Source of the DNA: Oscillospiraceae bacterium
GTDB lineage: Bacteria > Bacillota > Clostridia > Oscillospirales > Oscillospiraceae
DNA length: 64,000 nucleotides
Direction: 5' to 3'
NCBI GenBank assembly: GCA_017501355.1
Contig: JAFVXA010000058.1
Coordinates: forward strand, 48,084-112,083
A model generated the notes under the pieces. The model saw only the letters and a list, made by a program, of their open reading frames with translations, had not been told where the DNA came from and ran no database searches. The position numbers and the translations under genes were made by a program. Shown in pieces: positions 36,295 through 46,299 of this stretch (the first letter of the stretch is position 1; each line of letters starts with the position of its first letter).

Positions 36295-37617
36295 TTAAAA
36301 TGCGACTTTCATGAAAAGTGCCACGAGGCAGAGGATGAGGGCGCAGGGAACATAGAGGAAGCGACCCACATTGTGCCAGAGCTTGCCATGGGCGCTGTGT
36401 GAGCCCTTGTTGATCTCGTCGAGAAGCTCATCCTTCTTCATGATCCAGAACCAGGAGAGTGCGCCGATGGTAGCGCCCATGGGAATGATATAGATGGAGA
36501 CGGCATCCATCCAGGGACCCCATTTGAAGATGGGCTCCATGAACAGACCAAAGCCAAGGCAGATCACGCCCAGCAGCACCAGCACAGCCTTGCGCTGCAG
36601 GCGGGGGAAGCGATGCTGCAGGGATTCGCCCACCGCTTCAAACATATTCTGCAGAGAGCTGATGCCTGCGAAGGTCATGGCGACATAGAGGAAGATGGCA
36701 AAGACCTGACCGAAAGGGATATCCTGCAGGATGCGGGGCAGGGTGACGAAGAGCAGGGAAGGACCTGCGCCCACGTCAAGACCGTAAGCGAAGCAGGCGG
36801 GGATGATGACAAGGGCTGCCACGAGAGCCGCGATGGTATCAAAGAGGGCAGTACGGACAGCGATGTTCACCACGTCCTCCTTCTCGCCGAGGTATGCGCC
36901 GTAGACGATCATGCCGCTGCCGGTGACGGAGAGGGAGAAGAATGCCTGTCCCATTGCCCAGACCCAGACCATGGGGTCCTTCAGTGCGTCCCAGCGGGGG
37001 GTGAACATGAAGCGATAGCCCTCAGCTGCGCCGGGGAGGAAGGCAACACGGACGGCAAGGATGAGGAAAATGACGAAGAACATGGGCATCATCACGCGGT
37101 TGCTCTTTTCAATGCTCTTTGCGCCCAGCAGCAGGGTCAGCAGAGTGACTACCACCACGATGACATGGAAAGGGACGACGGAAAAATGGGTGGTGGAGAA
37201 GCTCTCAAACCATACGGTGGTGTCCACGTGCATCAGCTCGCCCGTGATGGAATGATAGAAGGCTTTGAGCACATAGGAGATGATGACGGCGTAGCCGATG
37301 GCGATGCACATGGAGCCTGCGAGCGGCAGCCAACCCAGTGCGCCGCCTGCGCGTCCCATGGTCCTGCTGCGGGTCGCCCACGCCTTTTCATAAGAGCCGA
37401 GGGTGCCCGTGCGGCTGCGGCGACCGATGGCATACTCTGCGGAAAGCCCCACGAAGCTGAACAGTGCCACGAAAAACAGATATGCGATGAGGAAGGCGCT
37501 GCCGCCGTATGCACCCATCTTGGCGGGGAAGCCCCAGACATTTGCCATGCCCACGGCAGAGCCGACGGCGGAAAGGATAAAGCCCCAGCGGGACATGAGA
37601 TTCTTTTTGTGTTCCAT
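36295..37617 (-). CDS. Sodium:neurotransmitter symporter (NSS) family transporter
   Basis: 440 residues, LeuT fold, Na+-driven uptake of amino acids or amines. Start at 37617 after GGAGG. Helix 1 carries the unwound Na+/substrate segment GSAVGMANVWGFPAKMGAYGGSAF, with NVWGFP where many relatives have NIWRFP. About eleven to twelve membrane segments. Divergent from a LysR regulator that may control it. Confidence 0.9.
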   Translation of the reverse strand: MEHKKNLMSRWGFILSAVGSAVGMANVWGFPAKMGAYGGSAFLIAYLFFVALFSFVGLSAEYAIGRRSRTGTLGSYEKAWATRSRTMGRAGGALGWLPLAGSMCIAIGYAVIISYVLKAFYHSITGELMHVDTTVWFESFSTTHFSVVPFHVIVVVVTLLTLLLGAKSIEKSNRVMMPMFFVIFLILAVRVAFLPGAAEGYRFMFTPRWDALKDPMVWVWAMGQAFFSLSVTGSGMIVYGAYLGEKEDVVNIAVRTALFDTIAALVAALVIIPACFAYGLDVGAGPSLLFVTLPRILQDIPFGQVFAIFLYVAMTFAGISSLQNMFEAVGESLQHRFPRLQRKAVLVLLGVICLGFGLFMEPIFKWGPWMDAVSIYIIPMGATIGALSWFWIMKKDELLDEINKGSHSAHGKLWHNVGRFLYVPCALILCLVALFMKVAF

Positions 37618-37662
37618 GGATGGAAACCTCCGATATTGTGTTCTCTTTTGTGCAGAGTGTGC

Positions 37663-37734
37663 TTGACAAGCTGCCATGTTACCGTATAATAAAACTGAGT
37701 ATTTGTCAAATTGATGGTTTAGATAAAGTCTATC
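37663..37734. promoter_or_regulatory. Divergent overlapping promoters and LysR-type dyad
   Basis: Plus strand: TTGACA (37663-37668), 16 bases, TATAAT (37685-37690), near consensus, for the LysR gene. Minus strand: TTGACA (37709-37704), 15 bases, TATACG (37688-37683), overlapping it, for the symporter. A GATA-N5-TATC dyad (37722-37734), compatible with a T-N11-A LysR box, lies in the regulator's leader. Confidence 0.6.
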
Positions 37735-37759
37735 AAGGATTTTAATTCTCGGAGGGCGC

Positions 37760-38653
37760 ATGGATCTGAAATTCCTCAACACTTTCATACAGGTGGCGGA
37801 GCTGGGCAGCTTTACCAAGGCAGGTGAGCGGCTGGGCTATGCCCAGCCCACGGTGTCGTTTCAGATCAAGCAGCTGGAGCAGGAGCTGGGCATTCAGCTC
37901 TTTGACCGCATCGGGCACACGGTGCGCCTCACGGATAAGGGAAGGGACGTGCTGACCCGCGCCCAGCAGATCTGGCACATGTGCGACGAGATGGTGGCGG
38001 AGACCACGGCACCCGGTGAGCATCGCGGCTGCATCCGTCTTGCCACATCCGATTCCCTCTGCGCGCCGCTGATCGGCGGCGGGCTTGCGGCGCTGCAGGA
38101 GAAATACCCGCAGATCTCGCTGCAGGTCACAACGGCGGGGACGGATCAGCTCTTTGATCTGCTGGATCACAACGAGGCGGACATCGTCTGTACCCTCGAC
38201 AGCCACATTTATAATACAAATTACATCATTGCCGAGGAGGAGCAGGTGGGGGTACACATGGTCTGCTCGGTGAACAATCCTCTTGCCGCGGAGGAAGAAC
38301 CGACACTGGAGCAGCTGCTGACGCAGCCCTTTCTCCTGACGGAGAAGGGGATGAGCTACCGCCGGCTGCTGGACGAGATGCTGGCGCAGCACTCACTGGA
38401 GATCACACCTGTGCTGGAAAACGGGCGGGCTGACATCCTGTGCGCACTGGTGGAGCGGGACATGGGTGTGTCGTTCCTGCCGGACTTTGTGACGGAGGAG
38501 GCGGTGGGGCGCGGCACGGTGAAGCGGCTGCGCATCCCGGGTTTTGCGCCGGAGCTGTGGAAGCAGCTGCTGTATCACCGCGACAAGTGGGTGTCGCCCC
38601 AGATGAAGGTGGTGATGGAGCAGCTGGCAACTGTGCTGCTGGCAGAGCAGTGA
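37760..38653 (+). CDS. LysR-family transcriptional regulator
   Basis: 297 residues. N-terminal winged helix-turn-helix (FLNTFIQVAELGSFTKAGERLGYAQPTVSFQIKQLEQELG) and a periplasmic-binding-like effector domain from about residue 90. CGGAGGG upstream of the ATG. Divergent from the NSS symporter, the usual arrangement for a LysR regulator and its target; it could also act on the dpp operon downstream. Effector unknown. Confidence 0.92.
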   Translation: MDLKFLNTFIQVAELGSFTKAGERLGYAQPTVSFQIKQLEQELGIQLFDRIGHTVRLTDKGRDVLTRAQQIWHMCDEMVAETTAPGEHRGCIRLATSDSLCAPLIGGGLAALQEKYPQISLQVTTAGTDQLFDLLDHNEADIVCTLDSHIYNTNYIIAEEEQVGVHMVCSVNNPLAAEEEPTLEQLLTQPFLLTEKGMSYRRLLDEMLAQHSLEITPVLENGRADILCALVERDMGVSFLPDFVTEEAVGRGTVKRLRIPGFAPELWKQLLYHRDKWVSPQMKVVMEQLATVLLAEQ

Positions 38654-38782
38654 GAGGGCAATGCAGGTTTTTACGTGGCCGGAAAGGCGGCGGGAGAGGC
38701 TGCATATAGATAAAAAGAGCCTGCCAGGGGAGAAAATGACAGGACATAACACTATTTGCAATATCGCGGACACAAAATGCGC

Positions 38783-38810
38783 TTTTCATTACGAATACTG
38801 CTGATATAAT
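38783..38810 (+). promoter_or_regulatory. Promoter of the dpp operon
   Basis: TTTTCA, 16 bases, TATAAT with TGA before it (extended -10), 34 bases before the start. Confidence 0.55.
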
Positions 38811-38844
38811 ACAATCAGAACATGAATCACAGGAGGGTAAACCC

Positions 38845-40467
38845 ATGAAGAAACTGATGGCACTGTTGCTGGCACTGATGATGACCCTTTCTCTCGTCGC
38901 TTGCGGCGGAGGGGAGAGCGAAGGCTCGGCAGATGCGCCCGCTTCCAACGTGGAGGCAGGTCTGCTGCGCGTGGCAGCTCTGTACGATATCACCACCATG
39001 GACGTGGCACAGACCACCGACAACTACATGGTCCCCATGAATATTTTTGACCGCCTGTTTGAAGTGGAGGTGCAGAAGGACGGCAGCACGGAGATCGTGG
39101 GCAGCCTCTGCGAGAGCTATAGCGTGTCTGATGACGGTCTGACCTACACCTTCAAGCTCCGTGACGGCGTGGTGTTCTCCAATGGCAGCGGTCTGGAAGC
39201 GAGCGACGTGCAATACACCTTCGAGCGACTGCTCACCGCGGGCGGCGTGAACGACGACATTCCCCTGGAGGTCCTCGGCGCGGAAGAACTCAAGAGCGGC
39301 GCGGCTGATACCCTCGCAGGCTTCAAGGTCACGAGCGATGTGGACTTCTCCATCACCCTCGCAGCTCCCAACGCAGGCTTTATCGCAGAACTGACGGGTC
39401 CTGCCATGTCTATCGTGGACCGCGAGACCATGGCTGAGGTTCAGAACTTCGGCATTGCCTGCGAGGACACCATCGGCACCGGTCCCTACAAGATCACGGA
39501 GTGGGTGGTCAATGATCACTATACCCTCGAATACAACGACAAGTACTGGGGCGAGGCACCCAGCGTGAAGAAGATGGTCGTTTCCATCATCCCCGACGCA
39601 TCCACCCAGAATCTGATGTATCAGAACGGCGAGCTGGATATTCTCGACCTCGAATATCTGGATTCCGCCATCGTGGAGTCTACTTACAAGACCGCTTACG
39701 CTGACCGCATTATCTCCGGTTCCCGTGTGGGTCTGACCTATCTCGCCATGAACGCCAACCATGAGTATCTCTCCGATGTGAAGGTGCGCAAGGCAGTGCA
39801 GATGGCAGTGGACGTGGATACCATCGTCGCGTCCGTCTATGCAGGTGACGCCATCGTGGAAAACGGTATCATCCCCACCGGCGTCTGGGGTCACAATGAT
39901 CAGCTCCAGCGCCCCGCTTACAGCGTAGAGAACGCCAAGAAGCTCCTTGCCGATGCGGGCTATGCTGAGGGCGAAGTGAAGTTCGAGCTTGCGATGGATT
40001 CTTCCTCCTCCAGCAACACCCAGCTGGTGTATCAGCTCATTCAGCAGCAGCTGAAGGATGCGGGCATCCTGGTGGAGATCAAGCCCTATGACGAATCCTC
40101 CTGGCTTGACCTGCGCAAGTCCGGCGAAATGGATGCCTTCATCGCCAACTGGACCATGGACTATAACGATCCCGCGAACATCATGTACACCTTCTACGGC
40201 AGCGCGGAAAAGACCAAGCTGAGAAGTCTGAACTATGCCGATGAAGAGATCATGGCACGTGTCGCTGCTGCTTCCGGCATCACCGATGATGCGGAGCGCA
40301 TGGCAGAGTATCAGGCGCTTGAGAAGAAGATCGTGGAAGAGGACGCCGCATGGGTGCCGCTGCTCGGCAATATGCACCTGTTCGCCCTCGGCGAGCGCGT
40401 GGAGAGCTTCGTACCTTACTGGGCGGGCTACTCCAACTTCTACGCCAAGGATGTTCAGCTGGGCTAA
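38845..40467 (+). CDS. dppA: Peptide/nickel-type ABC binding lipoprotein (DppA-like)
   Basis: 540-residue SBP_bac_5 lipoprotein. Signal peptide with LVAC lipobox, GGGESEG linker, then LLRVAALYDITTMDVAQTTDNYMVPMNIFDRLFE. AGGAGGG seven to eight bases upstream. Shorter and divergent in sequence from OppA in this window, so a different peptide range (di-/tripeptides) is likely, though glutathione, opines or nickel are used by other family members. First gene of a five-gene operon. Confidence 0.88.
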   Translation: MKKLMALLLALMMTLSLVACGGGESEGSADAPASNVEAGLLRVAALYDITTMDVAQTTDNYMVPMNIFDRLFEVEVQKDGSTEIVGSLCESYSVSDDGLTYTFKLRDGVVFSNGSGLEASDVQYTFERLLTAGGVNDDIPLEVLGAEELKSGAADTLAGFKVTSDVDFSITLAAPNAGFIAELTGPAMSIVDRETMAEVQNFGIACEDTIGTGPYKITEWVVNDHYTLEYNDKYWGEAPSVKKMVVSIIPDASTQNLMYQNGELDILDLEYLDSAIVESTYKTAYADRIISGSRVGLTYLAMNANHEYLSDVKVRKAVQMAVDVDTIVASVYAGDAIVENGIIPTGVWGHNDQLQRPAYSVENAKKLLADAGYAEGEVKFELAMDSSSSSNTQLVYQLIQQQLKDAGILVEIKPYDESSWLDLRKSGEMDAFIANWTMDYNDPANIMYTFYGSAEKTKLRSLNYADEEIMARVAAASGITDDAERMAEYQALEKKIVEEDAAWVPLLGNMHLFALGERVESFVPYWAGYSNFYAKDVQLG

Positions 40468-40486
40468 GTAAAAAATTCGATTTATG

Positions 40487-40528
40487 ATACGGATAAGGGT
40501 ATCTGCGCGCAGATGCCCTTATCCGTAT
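40487..40528 (+). promoter_or_regulatory. Long hairpin between dppA and dppB
   Basis: 20-bp inverted repeat (40487-40506 / 40509-40528) with one G-U pair and a two-base centre, no T-tract. Likely stabilises dppA mRNA or attenuates read-through. Confidence 0.7.
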
Positions 40529-40544
40529 TCGAGGGTAAAGACGT

Positions 40545-41468
40545 ATGAGTAATATCATCAGACGAATCGGACAAACGGTGGTGATTTTGCTGGGTGTGGC
40601 GCTGCTGATCTTCATTATGCTGCGCATCATCCCCGGCAACGCCATTGTCACTATGATGGGCGAACACGCCAACGCCGAAGCCATCGAGCGTATGACGGCG
40701 GAGTTGGGACTGGATCAGCCCTTTTATGTGCAGTTCTGGCGCTATATCACGGGTGTGTTTTCGGGAGACCTCGGTACGAGCTATTCCCTTAATCGTCCTG
40801 TGGGGGAGCTGATCGCGACCTCCTTTCCGAACACGGCGCGCCTTGCCATTGCGGCGGCGCTCTTTGCGTGGGTGCTCGGCATTGTCTGCGGTATTATTGC
40901 GGCGGTGCGGAAGAATGGCATCCTCGACCACCTGTTCATGGGCGTGTCCCTGCTGGGCGTGTCTGTGCCGGTGTTCATGGTAGCGATGGTGCTGCAGTAT
41001 CTGCTGGCATATAAGTTGGATCTGTTCCCCATCTCCTCGGGCAATGCGGGAGCAATCGGCTATGTGCTGCCTGCCATTGCCCTTGGCTGGAACTCTGCGG
41101 GCAGCATTGCACGCCTTACCCGCTCCACCCTTGCGGAGGTGCTGCAGGAGGATTACATCGACACTGCCCGCGCCAAGGGTTTGCGCCGTCTCCCTGTCAT
41201 CACCCGCCACGCCCTGCGTAACGCGGTGCTCCCCGTCATCACCATGATGGCGGTGCAGCTGTCGTCTTTGCTCAGCGGCGCGGTGATTTGCGAGACTGTG
41301 TTTTCCATCAACGGTATCGGTCGACTGGCGGTGCAGGCGATCGAAGGACGTGACATTCCCCTGCTGCAGGGGACGATCCTGTTTTCTACGGCGCTGGTGA
41401 TTCTCGGTAATCTCGTGGCAGACTGTCTGTATTCTCTGCTGGATCCCCGCATCCGCAAGGAGGTGTGA
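40545..41468 (+). CDS. dppB: Peptide ABC transporter permease DppB-like
   Basis: 307 residues; six membrane segments, N-terminal IIRRIGQTVVILLGVALLIFIMLRIIPGNA and EAA loop QEDYIDTARAKGLRRLPVITRHALRN. GAGGG before the ATG. Pairs with the next permease. Confidence 0.92.
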   Translation: MSNIIRRIGQTVVILLGVALLIFIMLRIIPGNAIVTMMGEHANAEAIERMTAELGLDQPFYVQFWRYITGVFSGDLGTSYSLNRPVGELIATSFPNTARLAIAAALFAWVLGIVCGIIAAVRKNGILDHLFMGVSLLGVSVPVFMVAMVLQYLLAYKLDLFPISSGNAGAIGYVLPAIALGWNSAGSIARLTRSTLAEVLQEDYIDTARAKGLRRLPVITRHALRNAVLPVITMMAVQLSSLLSGAVICETVFSINGIGRLAVQAIEGRDIPLLQGTILFSTALVILGNLVADCLYSLLDPRIRKEV

Positions 41469-41470
41469 GC

Positions 41471-42328
41471 ATGACGGAACAGAATACCTTTCGCAGTGTA
41501 CTCTGCCGCCTGTGCAGAGAAAACAAGCTGGCGGTGTTTTCCGCAGGGGTGATTTTGCTGTTTGTGGTGCTGGCGATTCTCGCGCCTGTGCTCACCCCCT
41601 ACGGCTACGATGAGATCGTGAATGCGGCGAACCGTCTCGCGCCCCCCAGTGCCGAGCATTGGATGGGGACGGACGAGGTGGGACGGGATGTGCTGACCCG
41701 TATGCTCTACGGCTCCCGCATTTCCCTTTTGGTGGGCATCGTGCCGACTGTGGTCTCCATGCTGGCAGGTGCGGTGCTGGGCATCCTCGCAGGCTATCTC
41801 GGCGGGCGTGTGGACAGCATCATCATGCGCCTTGCGGACATCATGCTGGCGTTTCCCTCCATGCTGCTTGCTATGGTGATCATGTACACCCTTGGCGACG
41901 GCATCATCAACATTTTCCTCGCCCTTGCCCTTGTGAACTGGGCGAGCGTTGCCCGCATCGTTCGCGCAGAGACGCTGAAGCTCCGCGAGGCGGAGTATGT
42001 GGAGGCGGCACGCTCCATTGGCGTTGGTCGCTTCACCATCATGCGGCGGCACATTCTTCCCAACTGCATCCCGTCGCTGATCGTGCTGTTTACGCTGAAC
42101 ATCCCCTCTGCGATCCTGTCGGAAAGTTCTCTGAGCTTCCTTGGGCTCGGCATTCAGAAGCCCATGGCGTCCTGGGGACTGATGGTGAACACGGGACGGC
42201 AGTATCTTTACACGAACCCCTGGCTGAGTCTTGCCCCCAGTGTCGCCATCATGCTGATCGTGCTGGCGTTCAACTTTCTTGGCGATGGTCTTCGTGACGT
42301 GCTGGACCCCCATCTGAAAAAGCAGTGA
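41471..42328 (+). CDS. dppC: Peptide ABC transporter permease DppC-like
   Basis: 285 residues; start at ATG 41471, seven bases after AAGGAGG, rather than the GTG two codons upstream that overlaps the previous stop. Membrane segments and the EAA loop EYVEAARSIGVGRFTIMRRHILPN are visible; ends DGLRDVLDPHLKK as in DppC/OppC. Confidence 0.92.
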   Translation: MTEQNTFRSVLCRLCRENKLAVFSAGVILLFVVLAILAPVLTPYGYDEIVNAANRLAPPSAEHWMGTDEVGRDVLTRMLYGSRISLLVGIVPTVVSMLAGAVLGILAGYLGGRVDSIIMRLADIMLAFPSMLLAMVIMYTLGDGIINIFLALALVNWASVARIVRAETLKLREAEYVEAARSIGVGRFTIMRRHILPNCIPSLIVLFTLNIPSAILSESSLSFLGLGIQKPMASWGLMVNTGRQYLYTNPWLSLAPSVAIMLIVLAFNFLGDGLRDVLDPHLKKQ

Positions 42329-42336
42329 GGTGCATG

Positions 42337-43311
42337 ATGGAAAAAACAACATTGAATGTAGAACACCTCTGCGCCAGTTTTTTCACCGATCACGGTGAGA
42401 TCCGCGCGGTGAACGATGTGTCCTTTCAGGTGCCCAAGCGCAGTATCATCGGCATCGTGGGCGAGAGCGGATGCGGCAAGAGCATGACTGCCCGCAGCAT
42501 CATGCGGCTGATCAAATATCCCGGTAAGATCGTCAGCGGCAGCATCTCCCTTGTGGGTAAGGAGCTGACTGCGCTTTCCGAAACGGAAATGTCCAACGTC
42601 CGGGGTGAGGAGATCTCCTTGATCTTTCAGGAGCCCATGACGAGCCTGAACCCCGTGATGAAGGTGGGCAAACAGGTGCGGGAGGTGGTGCTGCTGCACC
42701 GCCGCGTCACCAAGAAGGAAGCCAAGGCGGAAGTGCTGCGTATGTTTGAAAAGGTGGGTATTTCCGAGCCGGAGAAGCGCTATGAATGTTATCCCCATGA
42801 GCTTTCCGGTGGTCTTCGCCAGCGCGTGATGATTGCCATGGCGATGATCTGCCGCCCGAAGCTGTTGATCGCGGATGAACCCACCACGGCACTGGACGTG
42901 ACGGTGGAGGCGCAGATTCTGGAACTGATGAAGAATCTTCGCGATGAGATCGGTACCAGCATTATCCTCATTTCCCATAACCTCGGCGTGGTGGCAGAGC
43001 TTTGCGACTATGTCCACGTCATGTACGCGGGACGCATCGTGGAGCAGGCAGAGACCTTTGAGCTCTTTGACCATCCCCGTCACCCCTATACCGTGGGTCT
43101 GATGAACGCCCGCGCATCTTTGGAACAGCAGCAGACCGTGCTGGACACCATTCCCGGCACAGTGCCAAATCTTGCGGCGCTGCCCGAGGGCTGCAGCTTT
43201 GCGCCCCGCTGTGCCCAGTGCGGTGGTCGCTGCCATGAGTGTGTACCGGAGCTGACAGAGGTGCTGCCCGGTCATTTTGTGCGCTGCCATCTGGCGCAGC
43301 AGGGGGTGTGA
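42337..43311 (+). CDS. dppD: Peptide ABC transporter ATPase DppD-like
   Basis: About 324 residues. GAGGTG favours the second of two adjacent ATGs (42337; 42334 is the alternative). Walker [10 protein letters not shown], signature [15 protein letters not shown], Walker [15 protein letters not shown]-terminal Cys extension ([14 protein letters not shown]). Supplies ATPase activity with the next protein. Confidence 0.92.
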   Translation: MEKTTLNVEHLCASFFTDHGEIRAVNDVSFQVPKRSIIGIVGESGCGKSMTARSIMRLIKYPGKIVSGSISLVGKELTALSETEMSNVRGEEISLIFQEPMTSLNPVMKVGKQVREVVLLHRRVTKKEAKAEVLRMFEKVGISEPEKRYECYPHELSGGLRQRVMIAMAMICRPKLLIADEPTTALDVTVEAQILELMKNLRDEIGTSIILISHNLGVVAELCDYVHVMYAGRIVEQAETFELFDHPRHPYTVGLMNARASLEQQQTVLDTIPGTVPNLAALPEGCSFAPRCAQCGGRCHECVPELTEVLPGHFVRCHLAQQGV

Positions 43312-43313
43312 GC

Positions 43314-44273
43314 ATGGAACAGAAGAAACTGCTGGAAGCCCGTGGGCTCACGGTGGAATTCCCCCTTGCGGGACACAAGAAGGTCCATGCCGTGTCGGAC
43401 GTGTCGCTGGATGTGATGGAGCATGAGGTGCTGGCGCTTGTGGGCGAGAGCGGCTGCGGCAAGTCCACTCTCGGCAAGACCATGATCCGTCTGCAGGAAC
43501 CCACTGCGGGAGAGATCTGTTTCCGTGGCACGCCCATCACGGGCTTGTCCCCCAAGGCATTCCGCGACTATCGCCGCCAGATGCAGATCGTATTCCAGGA
43601 TCCCTATGCGTCTCTCAATCCCCGCATGACGGTGCGGGGCATTGTGGCGGAGCCGCTGGAGACCTATCACGTCTGCGAGAGCAAGGAAGCCACCACCGAG
43701 CGGGTGGTGGAGCTGCTGGAGGCGGTGGGGCTCACAGCCGACCACCTCTATCGCTATGCCCATCAGTTTTCGGGGGGTCAGCGCCAGCGTGTGGGCATTG
43801 CCCGCGCCATTGCGCTGAACCCTGCCTTCATTGTCTGTGACGAGCCGGTGTCCGCACTGGACGTGTCCGTGCAGAACCAGATTTTGAATCTGTTGAAGGA
43901 CTTGCAGGGGCGCTTTGGCCTGACCTATCTCTTCATCAGCCATGACCTGTCGGTGGTGCGCTTTATCGCAAACCGCGTCTGCGTCATGTTCCTCGGCAAA
44001 CTCTGTGAGATCGGCGATACGGAGACCGTTTACAGTAAGCCTCTCCATCCCTATACCCGCTTCCTTCTGGATGCTATTCCCAAGGCAGATCCCCATCAGC
44101 GCCGCAAGGAGCGACTGCTGCTTGCCGGAGAGCTGCCGAGCCCGGTAAATCCTCCTGCGGGCTGCCGCTTCCACACCCGCTGCCCCTACGCAACGGAAAA
44201 GTGCCGCACAGTAGAGCCGCAGCTGCAGGAGGTGGAGGGACGGAAGGTTGCCTGCCACATCTATGGAGAATAA
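43314..44273 (+). CDS. dppF: Peptide ABC transporter ATPase DppF-like
   Basis: 319 residues, ATG two bases after the dppD stop. Walker [10 protein letters not shown], signature [15 protein letters not shown], Walker [15 protein letters not shown] and C-terminal [14 protein letters not shown]. Ends the operon ahead of a strong terminator. Confidence 0.93.
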   Translation: MEQKKLLEARGLTVEFPLAGHKKVHAVSDVSLDVMEHEVLALVGESGCGKSTLGKTMIRLQEPTAGEICFRGTPITGLSPKAFRDYRRQMQIVFQDPYASLNPRMTVRGIVAEPLETYHVCESKEATTERVVELLEAVGLTADHLYRYAHQFSGGQRQRVGIARAIALNPAFIVCDEPVSALDVSVQNQILNLLKDLQGRFGLTYLFISHDLSVVRFIANRVCVMFLGKLCEIGDTETVYSKPLHPYTRFLLDAIPKADPHQRRKERLLLAGELPSPVNPPAGCRFHTRCPYATEKCRTVEPQLQEVEGRKVACHIYGE

Positions 44274-44287
44274 TTGATATGAGCGAT

Positions 44288-44326
44288 AAAGCCACGCAAA
44301 TTCTCATTGGAATTTGCGTGGCTTTT
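44288..44326 (+). terminator. Terminator of the dpp operon
   Basis: 15-bp stem (44288-44302 / 44311-44325), then five Ts. Confidence 0.93.
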
Positions 44327-44358
44327 TGTCTGTACTTGTTAAGAAAAAGGATGAAATA

Positions 44359-44386
44359 TTGACAAACGACAAGGTAGTGATAAAAT
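44359..44386 (+). promoter_or_regulatory. Promoter of the chemotaxis receptor gene
   Basis: TTGACA, 16 bases, TAAAAT. Confidence 0.65.
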
Positions 44387-44409
44387 TAAATTGTATGTTC
44401 GCGTTGCCG

Positions 44410-44473
44410 CATCGCAGTGTGCGATGAATCAAAAAAAAGAGCGGCGATCGGATGGCAGTAATCCGATGAGGAG
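44410..44473 (+). promoter_or_regulatory. Two leader hairpins abutting the receptor's ribosome binding site
   Basis: 7-bp stem 44410-44426 (CATCGCA/TGCGATG) and 7-bp stem 44447-44467 (ATCGGAT/ATCCGAT); the second ends at the base before GAGGAG (44468-44473). May tune translation; not recognised as a known riboswitch. Confidence 0.45.
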
Positions 44474-44479
44474 TACATT

Positions 44480-46162
44480 ATGAACAAGAAAAAACGTAAG
44501 GTAAAAGGCACCGGCGTGAAGCGGAAGATTTTGGTGCCGATTCTGATTCTGGCGACCGTGGTGTGCATCGGTCAGGGACTTTTCATGGGTCTGCGTATGG
44601 GTCAGATCACGAGAAAGATGGCGGCAGAGCAGGCACTCGTTGCTGCAAGAGCCACTGCATCCAGCGTGAGTGTGGACATGCTTGCTACGTTTGACGAGGG
44701 AGACGATGGTTCTGCGGATTATATCCGTGCGGCGATGGTGCTGGATTTGGCACGTACCAACGTAGGTGTGCGTTTTGCTTATGTGCTGCGCACGGACGGC
44801 AGCAATGTCTACTATGTGCTGGATGCCTCCAAGGAAGAGCCCATCGGTTCCGAGTTTGAGGAGTCTTACGAGACCCTTGCACCTGCTTTTAATGGTGAGG
44901 AGATTCTCGACAGCACCATCTATCAGACGGAATACGGTGCGCTGATCTCCTGCTATGTGCCCCTTGAAGATGGATATATTCTCGGCTGCGACTATGACGC
45001 GGAAGAGATCTCGACGATGATGCGGGTCAATATCATCTTTGCGGTGGCTTTGACTGCTGTGGGCGTTCTGCTGCTCGGCATTGTGGCGGTGCTCATCATT
45101 TCCCGCACGTTGCGTCCCCTGCAGACAGCAACGGCGATTGCGGAAAAGATCAGCAACTGCGATCTCAGCGAAAATGAAAATCTTGTCTGCTCCAACGATG
45201 AGATCGGTGCGCTGACGGCAGCCTTTGCGTCGGTGGCAGATGATTTGCGAAGGATCATCCATGATATCCGCTATCAGCTGGGTGAAATGCATGATGGCAA
45301 CTACTGCGTCAGCAGTGAGTGCCCCGAGCGTTATCAGGGGGACTACGTGGAGATCCTCACGGCACTGGATGGCATCCGTGACGGTCTGAACATGACCATG
45401 CGGGAGATCAACGAGGCAACCTCACAGGTCAACGATGGTTCCACCCAGATCGCGGCGGGCGCGGTGAATCTCAGCGCCAAGACCACGGAGTTGACCAATG
45501 CGGTGTCCAACATCTCCGCAGAAATGCAGGAAATTTACGATCAGACCCAGAGCATGACAGGGCATGTGACCACCGCGGTGGAGAAGTCCCGCTATGCAGG
45601 TGCCTGCGTGGAGGAGAGCAATCAGCGTTTGCGTGAGTTTACCGTGACCATGCAGCAGATCGAGGAGAAGTCCAAGCGCATCGGCAATATCGTGCAGACC
45701 ATTGACAGCATTGCGTCTCAGACGAACCTTCTGGCGCTGAACGCAGCAGTGGAAGCCGCAAGAGCGGGCGAAGCGGGCAGAGGCTTCTCTGTGGTAGCAG
45801 ATGAGGTGCGCTCGCTGGCGCAGAAGTCTGCGGCTGCGGCAAAGGATACGGCGGAGCTCATCGAGGAGACCATGGCTTCCATTATTCACAGCCTGTCCCT
45901 TGCGCAGAAGACAGCGGCGGTGCTGACCCGCGTGGCAGAGTCTACGGTGGAGACCGAGGAAAAGGTGAACGCCATTTCCGAAAGCTGCATCCACCAGTCT
46001 GCCAGCATTGAGCAGGTCAACCGCGATGTGCAGGGCATCAATGATGTGGTGCAGTCGAACAACGCCCTTGCAGAAGAGACGGCTGCTACCTGCGAGGAGC
46101 TGTCCTCTCAGGCAACTGCCATCCATCAGCAGATGATGCGTTTTAAGATCGAAGCGAAGTAA
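44480..46162 (+). CDS. Methyl-accepting chemotaxis protein
   Basis: 560 residues. Membrane segments at about 17-38 and 183-207 enclose an extracellular sensor of about 145 residues (single-Cache-like, ending [22 protein letters not shown]). HAMP about 208-260, then coiled coil and the signalling hairpin tip (about 413-450: [34 protein letters not shown]) that contacts CheA/CheW. No C-terminal CheR-docking pentapeptide. No other chemotaxis or flagellar gene is present in the window. Ligand unknown. Confidence 0.93.
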   Translation: MNKKKRKVKGTGVKRKILVPILILATVVCIGQGLFMGLRMGQITRKMAAEQALVAARATASSVSVDMLATFDEGDDGSADYIRAAMVLDLARTNVGVRFAYVLRTDGSNVYYVLDASKEEPIGSEFEESYETLAPAFNGEEILDSTIYQTEYGALISCYVPLEDGYILGCDYDAEEISTMMRVNIIFAVALTAVGVLLLGIVAVLIISRTLRPLQTATAIAEKISNCDLSENENLVCSNDEIGALTAAFASVADDLRRIIHDIRYQLGEMHDGNYCVSSECPERYQGDYVEILTALDGIRDGLNMTMREINEATSQVNDGSTQIAAGAVNLSAKTTELTNAVSNISAEMQEIYDQTQSMTGHVTTAVEKSRYAGACVEESNQRLREFTVTMQQIEEKSKRIGNIVQTIDSIASQTNLLALNAAVEAARAGEAGRGFSVVADEVRSLAQKSAAAAKDTAELIEETMASIIHSLSLAQKTAAVLTRVAESTVETEEKVNAISESCIHQSASIEQVNRDVQGINDVVQSNNALAEETAATCEELSSQATAIHQQMMRFKIEAK

Positions 46163-46172
46163 GCGATTTAGG

Positions 46173-46202
46173 AAAGACGCCCGATGGGCGTCTTTCTTTT
46201 TT
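46173..46202 (+). terminator. Terminator after the receptor gene
   Basis: 10-bp perfect stem AAAGACGCCC / GGGCGTCTTT with CTTTTTT tail. Confidence 0.93.
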
Positions 46203-46231
46203 GCGAAACTGTAAACTTTTGGCGTAGCAAA

Positions 46232-46260
46232 TTGCATTCAATGGCAGTTTATGCTATTAT
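46232..46260 (+). promoter_or_regulatory. Promoter of htpG
   Basis: TTGCAT, 17 bases, TATTAT with TGC before the -10. No CIRCE-type dyad seen. Confidence 0.6.
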
Positions 46261-46299
46261 GCCTGAGGATGTAAAAAATACATAGGAGGAACCAATTTT

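Noticed and set aside
44401..44479. Cyclic-di-GMP riboswitch in the receptor leader
   Set aside because: The hairpins lack the GGGCAAACC and GGACGCAAAG core elements of the class I aptamer, and I see no class II pattern.
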